The notes beneath the pieces were generated by a model. The model ran no database searches and was not told the origin of the DNA. It saw only the letters and a list, made by a program, of their open reading frames with translations. The translations under genes were made by a program, and so were the position numbers. Positions 53,201 to 64,000 of a stretch of DNA of 64,000 bases are shown here, one piece after another (the first letter of the stretch is position 1; the number at the start of each line of letters is the position of its first letter). This DNA is from Amaranthus tricolor (Eukaryota > Streptophyta > Magnoliopsida > Caryophyllales > Amaranthaceae). The stretch lies in contig NC_080057.1 of the NCBI RefSeq assembly GCF_026212465.1, forward strand, positions 8,977,398 to 9,041,397. Reading direction: 5' to 3'.

Positions 53201-56200
53201 TGAAGAATGAACAAAGATTAATGCTCAATGAAGAATGAATGACGAAGAATAAACAAGGATCAATGATCAATGAAGAATGAACGATGAAAAATGAACAAGG
53301 ATTAATGGTCAATGACGAATGAACGATGTAGAATGAACAAGGATCAATGATCAATGAAGAATGAACGATGAAGAATGAACAAGGATCAATAGTCAATGAC
53401 GAATGAACGATGAAGAATGAACAAGGATCAATGATCAATGAATAATGAACGATGAAGAATGAACAAGGATTAATGGTCAATGACGAATGAACGATGAAGA
53501 ATGAACAAGGATCAATGATCAATGAAGAATGAACGATGAAGAATGAATAGGGATTAATGGTCAATGACGAATGAACGATGAAGAATGAACAAGGATCAAT
53601 GATCAATGAAGAATGAACGATGAAGAATGAACAAGGATCAATGATCAATGAAGAATGAACAATGAAGAATGAACAAGGATCAATGCTCAATGACGAATGA
53701 ACGATGAAGAATGAACAAGGATCAATGATCAATGTAGAATGAACGATGAAGAATGAACAAGGATCAATGATCAATGTAGAATGAACGATGAAGAATCAAC
53801 AAGGATTAATGGTGAATCACGAATGAACGATGAAGAATGAACAAGGATCAATGATCAATGAAGAAGGAACGATGAAGAATGAACAAGGATCAATGATCAA
53901 TGAAGAATGAACGATGAAGAATGAACAAGGATCAATGTAGAATGACGAATGAACGATGAAGAATGAACAAGGATCAATGATCAATGAAGAATGAACAAAG
54001 ATTAATGCTCAATGAAGAATGAACGATGAAGAATGAACAAGGATCAATGATCAATGAAGAATGAACGATGAAAAATGAATAAGGATTAATGGTCAATGAT
54101 GAATGAACGATGAAGAATGAACAAGGGTCAATGATCAATGAAGAATGAACGATGAAGAATGAACAAGGATTAATGCTCAATGAAGAATGAACGATGAAGA
54201 ATGAACAAGGATCAATGATCAATGAAGAATGCACGATGAAGAATGAACAAGGATTAATGGTCAATGACGAATGAACGATGAAGAATGAACAAGGATCAAT
54301 GATCAATGAAGAATGAACTATGAAGAATGAACAAGGATCAATCGTCAATGACGAATGAACGATGAAGAATGAATAGGGATTAATGGTCAATGACGAATGA
54401 ACGATGAAGAATGAACAAGGATCAATGATCAATGAAGAATGAACGATGAAGAATGAACAAGGATCAATGATCAATGAATAATGAACGATGAAGAATGAAC
54501 AAGGATCAATGATCAATGACAAATGAACGATGAAGAATGAACAAGGATCAATGATCAATGATCAATGAAGAATAAACGATGAAGAATGAACAAGGATCAA
54601 TGATGAATGACGAATGAACGATGAAGAATGAACAAGGATCAATGATCAATGAAGAATGAACGATGAAGAATGAACAAGGATCAATGATCAATGAAGAATG
54701 AACGATGAAGAATGAACAAGGATCAATGATGAATGACGAATGAACGATGAAGAATGAACAAGGATCAATGATCAATGAAGAATGAACGATGAAGAATGAA
54801 CAAGGATCAATGATCAATGAAGAATGAACAAGGATCAATGATCGATGAAGAATGAACAAGGATTAATGGTCAATGACGAATGAACGATTAAGAATGAACA
54901 AGGATCAATGATCAATGAAGAATGAACGATGAAGAATGAACAAGGATCAATGATCAATGACAAATGAACAATGAAGAATGAACAAGGATCAATGATCAAT
55001 GAAGAATGAACGATGAAGAATAAACAAGGATCAATGGTCAATGACGAATGAACGATGAAGAATGAACAAGGATCAATGATCAATGAAGAATGAACGATGA
55101 AGAATGAACAAGGATCAATGCTCAATGAAGAATGAACGATGAAGAATGAACAAGGATCAATTATCAATGACAAATGAACGATGAAGAATGAACAAGGATC
55201 AATGATCAATGAAGAATGAACGATGAAGAATGAACAAGGATCAATGATCAATGAAGAATGAACGATGAAGAATGAACAAGGATCAATGAAGAATGACGAA
55301 TGAACGATGAAGAATGAACAAGGATCAATGATCAATGAAGAATGAACGATGAAGAATGAACAAAGATTAATGCTCAATGAAGAATGAACGATGAAGAATG
55401 AACAAGGATCAATGATCAATGAAGAATGAACGATGAAAAATGAACAAGGATTAATGGTCAATGACGAATGAACGATGAAGAATGAACAAGGATCAATGAT
55501 CAATGAAGAATGAACGATGAGGAATGAACAAGGATCAATGATCAATGAAGAATGAACGAAGAAGAATGAACAAGGATCAATGATCAATGAAGAATGAACG
55601 ATGAAGAATGAACAAGGATCAATGATCAATGAAGAATGAACGATGAAGAATGAACAAGGATCAATGATCAATGAAGAATGAACGATGAAGAATGAACAAG
55701 GATCAATGAAGAATGACGAATGAACGATGAAGAATGAACAAGGATCAATGATCAATGAAGAATGAACGATGAAGAATGAACAAAGATTAATGCTCAATGA
55801 AGAATGAACGATGAAGAATGAACAAGGATCAATGATCAATGAAGAATGAACGATGAAGAATGAACAAGGATTAATGGTCAATGACGAATGAACGATGTAG
55901 AATGAACAAGGATCAATGATCAATGAAGAATGAACGATGAAGAATGAACAAGGATCAATGATCAATGACGAATGAACGATGTAGAATGAACAAGGATCAA
56001 TGATCAATGAAGAATGAACAATGAAGAATGAACAAGGATCAATGCTCAATGACGAATGAACGACGAAGAATGAACAAGGATCAATGATCAATGTAGAATG
56101 AACGATGAAGAATGAACAAGGATCAATGATCAATGTAGAATGAACGATGAAGCATGAACAAGGATTAATGGTCAATGACGAATGAACGATGAAGAATGAA

Positions 56201-58768
56201 CAAGGATCAATGATCAATGAAGAATGAACAAGGATCAATGATCAACGAAGAATGAACGATGAAGAATGAACAAAGATTAATGCTCAATGAAGAATGAATG
56301 ACGAAGAATAAACAAGGATCAATGATCAATGAAGAATGAACGATGAAAAATGAACAAGGATTAATGGTCAATGACGAATGAACGATGTAGAATGAACAAG
56401 GATCAATGATCAATGAAGAATGAACGATGAAGAATGAACAAGGATCAATAGTCAATGACGAATGAACGATGAAGAATGAACAAGGATCAATGATCAATGA
56501 ATAATGAACGATGAAGAATGAACAAGGATTAATGGTCAATGACGAATGAACGATGAAGAATGAACAAGGATCAATGATCAATGAAGAATGAACGATGAAG
56601 AATGAATAGGGATTAATGGTCAATGACGAATGAACGATGAAGAATGAACAAGGATCAATGATCAATGAAGAATGAACGATGAAGAATGAACAAGGATCAA
56701 TGATCAATGAAGAATGAACAATGAAGAATGAACAAGGATCAATGCTCAATGACGAATGAACGATGAAGAATGAACAAGGATCAATGATCAATGTAGAATG
56801 AACGATGAAGAATGAACAAGGATCAATGATCAATGTAGAATGAACGATGAAGAATCAACAAGGATTAATGGTGAATCACGAATGAACGATGAAGAATGAA
56901 CAAGGATCAATGATCAATGAAGAATGAACGATGAAGAATGAACAAGGATCAATGATCAATGAAGAATGAACGATGAAGAATGAACAAGGATCAATGTAGA
57001 ATGACGAATGAACGATGAAGAATGAACAAGGATCAATGATCAATGAAGAATGAACAAAGATTAATGCTCAATGAAGAATGAACGATGAAGAATGAACAAG
57101 GATCAATGATCAATGAAGAATGAACGATGAAAAATGAATAAGGATTAATGGTCAATGATGAATGAACGATGAAGAATGAACAAGGGTCAATGATTAATGA
57201 AGAATGAACGATGAAGAATGAACAAGGATTAATGCTCAATGAAGAATGAACGATGAAGAATGAACAAGGATCAATGATCAATGAAGAATGCACGATGAAG
57301 AATGAACAAGGATTAATGGTCAATGACGAATGAACGATGAAGAATGAACAAGGATCAATGATCAATGAAGAATGAACTATGAAGAATGAACAAGGATCAA
57401 TCGTCAATGACGAATGAACGATGAAGAATGAATAGGGATTAATGGTCAATGACGAATGAACGATGAAGAATGAACAAGGATCAATGATCAATGAAGAATG
57501 AACGATGAAGAATGAACAAGGATCAATGATCAATGAATAATGAACGATGAAGAATGAACAAGGATCAATGATCAATGACAAATGAACGATGAAGAATGAA
57601 CAAGGATCAATGATCAATGATCAATGAAGAATAAACGATGAAGAATGAACAAGGATCAATGATGAATGACGAATGAACGATGAAGAATGAACAAGGATCA
57701 ATGATCAATGAAGAATGAACGATGAAGAATGAACAAGGATCAATGATCAATGAAGAATGAACGATGAAGAATGAACAAGGATCAATGATGAATGACGAAT
57801 GAACGATGAAGAATGAAGAAGGATCAATGATCAATGAAGAATGAACGATGAAGAATGAACAAGGATCAATGATCAATGAAGAATGAACAAGGATCAATGA
57901 TCGATGAAGAATGAACAAGGATTAATGGTCAATGACGAATGAACGATTAAGAATGAACAAGGATCAATGATCAATGAAGAATGAACGATGAAGAATGAAC
58001 AAGGATCAATGATCAATGACAAATGAACAATGAAGAATGAACAAGGATCAATGATCAATGAAGAATGAACGATGAAGAATAAACAAGGATCAATGGTCAA
58101 TGACGAATGAACGATGAAGAATGAACAAGGATCAATGATCAATGAAGAATGAACGATGAAGAATGAACAAGGATCAATGCTCAATGAAGAATGAACGATG
58201 AAGAATGAACAAGGATCAATTATCAATGACAAATGAACGATGAAGAATGAACAAGGATCAATGATCAATGAAGAATGAACGATGAAGAATGAACAAGGAT
58301 CAATGATCAATGAAGAATGAACGATGAAGAATGAACAAGGATCAATGAAGAATGACGAATGAACGATGAAGAATGAACAAGGATCAATGATCAATGAAGA
58401 ATGAACGATGAAGAATGAACAAAGATTAATGCTCAATGAAGAATGAACGATGAAGAATGAACAAGGATCAATGATCAATGAAGAATGAACGATGAAAAAT
58501 GAACAAGGATTAATGGTCAATGACGAATGAACGATGAAGAATGAACAAGGATCAATGATCAATGAAGAATGAACGATGAGGAATGAACAAGGATCAATGA
58601 TCAATGAAGAATGAACGAAGAAGAATGAACAAGGATCAATGATCAATGAAGAATGAACGATGAAGAATGAACAAGGATCAATGATCAATGAAGAATGAAC
58701 GATGAAGAATGAACAAGGATCAATGATCAATGAAGAATGAACGATGAAGAATGAACAAGGATCAATGA
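47218..58768. repeat. 3,059-bp higher-order repeat, about 3.7 tandem copies
   Basis: The approximate copies are 47218-50360, 50361-53419, 53420-56478 and a partial one at 56479-58768. Two independent markers, GTGAATCAC (47610, 50753, 53812, 56871) and the triple GATCAAT (48344, 51487, 54546, 57605), give identical spacings of 3143, 3059 and 3059. The first copy is longer by 84 bp, exactly two monomers, an extra GAACAAAGATTAATGC-type dimer near 49240. By eye only a handful of single-base differences separate copies, for example 53863, 57194 and 57818. The fourth copy loses similarity near 58768. Confidence 0.85.
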
Positions 58769-61700
58769 TCAATGAAGAATGAACAATGAAGAATGAACAA
58801 GGATCAATGCTCAATGACGAATGAACGATGAAGAATGAACAAGGATCAATGATCAATGTAGAATGAACGATGAAGAATGAACAAGGATCAATGATCAATG
58901 TAGAATGAACGAAGAAGAATGAACAAGGATCAATGATCAATGAAGAATGAACGATGAAGAATGAACAAGGATCAATGATCAATGAAGAATGAACGATGAA
59001 GAATGAACAAGGATCAATGATCAATGAAGAATGAACGATGAAGAATGAACAAGGATCAATGAAGAATGACGAATGAACGATGAAGAATGAACAAGGATCA
59101 ATGATCAATGAAGAATGAACGATGAAGAATGAACAAAGATTAATGCTCAATGAAGAATGAACGATGAAGAATGAACAAGGATCAATGATCAATGAAGAAT
59201 GAACAAAGATTAATGCTCAATGAAGAATGAACGATGAAGAATGAACAAGGATCAATGATCAATGAAGAATGAACGATGAAGAATGAACAAGGATCAATGA
59301 TCAATGAAGAATGAACGATGAAGAATGAACAAGGATCAATGAAGAATGACGAATGAACGATGAAGAATGAACAAGGATCAATGATCAATGAAGAATGAAC
59401 GATGAAGAATGAACAAGGATCAATGAAGAATGACGAATGAACGATGAAGAATGAACAAGGATCAATGATCAATGAAGAATGAACGATGAAGAATGAACAA
59501 AGATTAATGCTCAATGAAGAATGAACGATGAAGAATGAACAAGGATCAATGATCAATGAAGAATGAACGATGAAAAATGAACAAGGATTAATGGTCAATG
59601 ACGAATGAACGATGAAGAATGAACAAGGATCAATGATCAATGAAGAATGAACGATGAGGAATGAACAAGGATCAATGATCAATGAAGAATGAACGAAGAA
59701 GAATGAACAAGGATCAATGATCAATGAAGAATGAACGATGAAGAATGAACAAGGATCAATGATCAATGAAGAATGAACGATGAAGAATGAACAAGGATCA
59801 ATGATCAATGAAGAATGAACGATGAAGAATGAACAAGGATCAATGAAGAATGACGAATGAACGATGAAGAATGAACAAGGATCAATGATCAATGAAGAAT
59901 GAACGATGAAGAATGAACAAAGATTAATGCTCAATGAAGAATGAACGATGAAGAATGAACAAGGATCAATGATCAATGAAGAATGAACGATGAAGAATGA
60001 ACAAGGATTAATGGTCAATGACGAATGAACGATGTAGAATGAACAAGGATCAATGATCAATGAAGAATGAACGATGAAGAATGAACAAGGATCAATGATC
60101 AATGACGAATGAACGATGTAGAATGAACAAGGATCAATGATCAATGAAGAATGAACAATGAAGAATGAACAAGGATCAATGCTCAATGACGAATGAACGA
60201 CGAAGAATGAACAAGGATCAATGATCAATGTAGAATGAACGATGAAGAATGAACAAGGATCAATGATCAATGTAGAATGAACGATGAAGCATGAACAAGG
60301 ATTAATGGTCAATGACGAATGAACGATGAAGAATGAACAAGGATCAATGATCAATGAAGAATGAACAAGGATCAATGATCAACGAAGAATGAACGATGAA
60401 GAATGAACAAAGATTAATGCTCAATGAAGAATGAATGATGAAGAATGAACAAGGATCAATGATCAATGAAGAATGAACGATGAAAAATGAACAAGGATTA
60501 ATGGTCAATGACGAATGAACGATGTAGAATGAACAAGGATCAATGATCAATGAAGAATGAACGATGAGGAATGAACAAGGATCAATGATCAATGAAGAAT
60601 GAACGATGAAGAATGAACAAGGATCAATGAAGAATGACGAATGAACGATGAAGAATGAACAAGGATCAATGATCAATGAAGAATGAACGATGAAGAATGA
60701 ACAAAGATTAATGCTCAATGAAGAATGAACGATGAAGAATGAACAAGGATCAATGATCAATGAAGAATGAACGATGAAGAATGAACAAGGATTAATGGTC
60801 AATGACGAATGAACGATGTAGAATGAACAAGGATCAATGATCAATGAAGAATGAACGATGAAGAATGAACAAGGATCAATGATCAATGACGAATGAACGA
60901 TGTAGAATGAACAAGGATCAATGATCAATGAAGAATGAACAATGAAGAATGAACAAGGATCAATGCTCAATGACGAATGAACGACGAAGAATGAACAAGG
61001 ATCAATGATCAATGTAGAATGAACGATGAAGAATGAACAAGGATCAATGATCAATGTAGAATGAACGATGAAGCATGAACAAGGATTAATGGTCAATGAC
61101 GAATGAACGATGTAGAATGAACAAGGATCAATGATCAATGAAGAATGAACAATGAAGAATGAACAAGGATCAATGCTCAATGACGAATGAACAAGGATCA
61201 ATGATCAACGAAGAATGAACGATGAAGAATGAACAAAGATTAATGCTCAATGAAGAATGAATGATGAAGAATGAACAAGGATCAATGATCAATGAAGAAT
61301 GAACGATGAAAAATGAACAAGGATTAATGGTCAATGACGAATGAACGATGTAGAATGAACAAGGATCAATGATCAATGAAGAATGAACAAGGATCAATGA
61401 TCAACGAAGAATGAACGATGAAGAATGAACAAAGATTAATGCTCAATGAAGAATGAATGATGAAGAATGAACAAGGATCAATGATCAATGAAGAATGAAC
61501 GATGAAAAATGAACAAGGATTAATGGTCAATGACGAATGAACGATGTAGAATGAACAAGGATCAATGATCAATGAAGAATGAACGATGAAGAATGAACAA
61601 GGATTAATGGTCAATGACGAATGAACGATGAAGAATGAACAAGGATCAATGATCAATGAAGAATGAACGATGAAGAATGAATAGGGATTAATGGTCAATG

Positions 61701-61950
61701 ACGAATGAACGATGAAGAATGAACAAGGATCAATGATCAATGAAGAATGAACGATGAAGAATGAACAAGGATCAATGATCAATGAAGAATGAACAATGAA
61801 GAATGAACAAGGATCAATGCTCAATGACGAATGAACGATGAAGAATGAACAAGGATCAATGATCAATGTAGAATGAACGATGAAGAATGAACAAGGATCA
61901 ATGATCAATGTAGAATGAACGATGAAGAATCAACAAGGATTAATGGTGAA

Positions 61951-63504
61951 TCACGAATGAACGATGAAGAATGAACAAGGATCAATGATCAATGAAGAAT
62001 GAACGATGAAGAATGAACAAGGATCAATGATCAATGAAGAATGAACGATGAAGAATGAACAAAGATTAATGCTCAATGAAGAATGAACGATGAAGAATGA
62101 ACAAGGATCAATGATCAATGAAGAATGAACGATGAAAAATGAACAAGGATTAATGGTCAATGACGAATGAACGATGAAGAATGAACAAGGATCAATGATC
62201 AATGAAGAATGAACGATGAGGAATGAACAAGGATCAATGATCAATGAAGAATGAACGAAGAAGAATGAACAAGGATCAATGATCAATGAAGAATGAACGA
62301 TGAAGAATGAACAAGGATCAATGATCAATGAAGAATGAACGATGAAGAATGAACAAGGATCAATGATCAATGAAGAATGAACGATGAAGAATGAACAAGG
62401 ATCAATGAAGAATGACGAATGAACGATGAAGAATGAACAAGGATCAATGATCAATGAAGAATGAACGATGAAGAATGAACAAGGATCAATGATCAATGAA
62501 GAATGAACGATGAGGAATGAACAAGGATCAATGATCAATGAAGAATGAACGAAGAAGAATGAACAAGGATCAATGATCAATGAAGAATGAACGATGAAGA
62601 ATGAACAAGGATCAATGATCAATGAAGAATGAACGATGAAGAATGAACAAGGATCAATGATCAATGAAGAATGAACGATGAAGAATGAACAAGGATCAAT
62701 GAAGAATGACGAATGAACGATGAAGAATGAACAAGGATCAATGATCAATGAAGAATGAACGATGAAGAATGAACAAAGATTAATGCTCAATGAAGAATGA
62801 ACGATGAAGAATGAACAAGGATCAATGATCAATGAAGAATGAACGATGAAGAATGAACAAGGATTAATGGTCAATGACGAATGAACGATGTAGAATGAAC
62901 AAGGATCAATGATCAATGAAGAATGAACGATGAAGAATGAACAAGGATCAATGATCAATGACGAATGAACGATGTAGAATGAACAAGGATCAATGATCAA
63001 TGAAGAATGAACAATGAAGAATGAACAAGGATTAATGGTCAATGACGAATGAACGATGTAGAATGAACAAGGATCAATGATCAATGAAGAATGAACGATG
63101 AAGAATGAACAAGGATCAATGATCAATGAAGAATGAACGATGAAGAATGAACAAGGATTAATGGTCAATGACGAATGAACGATGTAGAATGAACAAGGAT
63201 CAATGATCAATGAAGAATGAACGATGAAGAATGAACAAGGATCAATGATGAATGACGAATGAACGATGAAGAATGAACAAGGATCAATGATCAATGAAGA
63301 ATGAACGATGAAGAATGAACAAGGATCAATGATCAATGAAGAATGAACGATGAAGAATGAACAAGGATCAATGATGAATGACGAATGAACGATGAAGAAT
63401 GAACAAGGATCAATGATCAATGAAGAATGAACGATGAAGAATGAACAAGGATCAATGATCAATGAAGAATGAACAAGGATCAATGATCGATGAAGAATGA
63501 ACAA
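61951..63504 (-). other. Longest minus-strand open stretch of the array (517 codons), judged noncoding
   Basis: This is the longest run of the single stop-free frame. It encodes nothing but the 14-residue unit SFFIVHSSLIIDPC with point variants; the consensus residues at the unit ends are Ser and Cys. The apparent start is created where a shortened monomer changes phase, and the end by another phase change. No upstream promoter, intron or non-repeat domain is present. I list it only so that a reader meeting this frame knows it was considered. A transcribed satellite peptide cannot be excluded from sequence alone. Confidence 0.3.
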
Positions 63505-64000
63505 GGATTAATGGTCAATGACGAATGAACGATGAAGAATGAACAAGGATCAATGATCAATGAAGAATGAACGATGAAGAATGAACAAGGATCAATGATC
63601 AATGACAAATGAACAATGAAGAATGAACAAGGATCAATGATCAATGAAGAATGAACGATGAAGAATAAACAAGGATCAATGGTCAATGACGAATGAACGA
63701 TGAAGAATGAACAAGGATCAATGATCAATGAAGAATGAACGATGAAGAATGAACAAGGATCAATGCTCAATGAAGAATGAACGATGAAGAATGAACAAGG
63801 ATCAATTATCAATGACAAATGAACGATGAAGAATGAACAAGGATCAATGATCAATGAAGAATGAACGATGAAGAATGAACAAGGATCAATGATCAATGAA
63901 GAATGAACGATGAAGAATGAACAAGGATCAATGATCAATGAAGAATGAACGATGAAGAATGAACAAGGATCAATGATCAATGAAGAATGAACAATGAAGA

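Larger units (their letters stand above)
1253..64000. repeat. Satellite array of a 42-bp monomer built from six heptamers
   Basis: Every line from 1253 to the right edge is made of one 42-bp unit, about 1,494 unit lengths, always in the same orientation. In register from 1253 the consensus slots are: 1 GAACAAG, 2 and 3 GATCAAT, 4 and 6 GAAGAAT, 5 GAACGAT. Frequent linked variants are slot 2 GATTAAT with slot 3 GGTCAAT and slot 4 GACGAAT; slot 1 GAACAAA with slot 2 GATTAAT and slot 3 GCTCAAT; and slot 4 GTAGAAT. The consensus is 33% GC, and its plus strand is 74% purine (A 21, G 10, T 7, C 4). Length variants of 28, 49 and 56 bp drop or add whole heptamers. No transposon, inversion or unique spacer interrupts it. 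All plus-strand frames carry a stop in each unit; one minus-strand frame is open (unit SFFIVHSSLIIDPC). The array continues beyond the window. I read it as a noncoding plant satellite; I do not recognise the family. Confidence 0.97.
41521..64000. repeat. Array zone V: 3.1-kb higher-order repeats and their fragments
   Basis: The marker GTGAATCAC occurs at 41751, 44950, 46658, 47610, 50753, 53812, 56871 and 61946. The central interval is a regular HOR with period about 3,059 bp. Flanking parts (41.5-47.2 and 58.8-64 kb) hold shuffled fragments of the same block. The zone shares the GATGAGG / GAACGAAGAAG pair with the rest of the array but lacks the GATAAAG unit that precedes it elsewhere. Confidence 0.8.

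Noticed and set aside
1486..63980. Dozens of minus-strand open frames of 60-517 codons encoding a 14-residue repeat
   Set aside because: They follow automatically from a 42-bp repeat with one stop-free frame. Starts and stops fall where units change phase or carry amplified stop variants, and no non-repeat domain is present.
1253..64000. CRISPR array
   Set aside because: Repeats are directly contiguous with no unique spacers, and the neighbouring DNA is eukaryotic retroelement sequence with no cas genes.
1253..64000. Telomeric or interstitial telomere repeat (heptamer)
   Set aside because: The heptamers (GAAGAAT, GATCAAT) do not match the plant telomere heptamer TTTAGGG or its complement.
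1253..64000. Structural protein gene with tandem repeats (silk- or antifreeze-like)
   Set aside because: The unit is hydrophobic with one Cys per 14 residues, no signal sequence or terminal domains exist, and frame-breaking indels are common and amplified.
1253..64000. Assembly artefact from a collapsed or looped repeat
   Set aside because: Copies differ by independent substitutions and clean unit indels, and zones have private variants, which a simple looping error would not produce. Read-level proof is still not available here.
1253..64000. Named centromeric satellite
   Set aside because: HOR structure is suggestive, but the monomer is short and I do not recognise it; without CENH3 or cytological data the label is unsupported.

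Overview
The window looks like plant nuclear DNA, probably from a dicot. It has two unequal parts: the 5' end of an LTR retrotransposon (about 1-1171, reading leftward) and one huge tandem-repeat array (1253 to the right edge). The plant call rests on the retroelement: a Ty3/gypsy-type gag reading frame and a primer-binding site matching the 3' end of plant initiator tRNA-Met. I found no cellular gene, no tRNA or rRNA gene and no CRISPR array.

Retroelement, minus strand, in its own 5'-to-3' order: a 5' LTR (about 1171 to 571) with a TATA-like box and a U3 carrying duplicated motifs; the tRNA-Met primer-binding site (565-554); a 64-nt leader; then an intact gag frame from ATG at 489, open to the window edge (163 codons seen). 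The rest of the element (pol, 3' LTR) lies beyond position 1. About 80 bases of unassigned sequence (1172-1252) separate the LTR from the array.

Array: about 62.7 kb, close to 1,494 unit lengths of a 42-bp monomer, all in one orientation, with no inserted element, and continuing past 64000. The monomer is itself six related heptamers: slot 1 GAACAAG, slots 2 and 3 GATCAAT, slots 4 and 6 GAAGAAT, slot 5 GAACGAT. Length variants come mostly as 7- or 14-bp steps (28-, 49- and 56-bp units). Above the monomer lie multi-kilobase higher-order repeats (HORs) that differ by zone. Zone I (1.25-14.6 kb) has roughly 2.0-2.8-kb blocks. Zone II (14.6-28.6 kb) has a 5.8-6.0-kb duplication plus a 2.9-kb one. 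Zone III (28.6-35.2 kb) has a 2,544-bp duplication and an 832-bp tandem pair. Zone IV (35.2-41.5 kb) has an 896-bp tandem pair. Zone V (41.5-64 kb) has a 3,059-bp block in about 3.7 tandem copies.

The unit length is divisible by 3 and one of six frames (minus strand, 14-residue unit SFFIVHSSLIIDPC) lacks stops, so the array shows many long open frames, up to 517 codons. I read these as a by-product of repetition, because variants that put a stop in that frame have themselves been amplified many times. The interest of the window is the nested architecture (7, 14, 42, then kilobase HORs) and the near-perfect heptamer quantisation of its length changes. I see no evidence of an encoded biochemical system.
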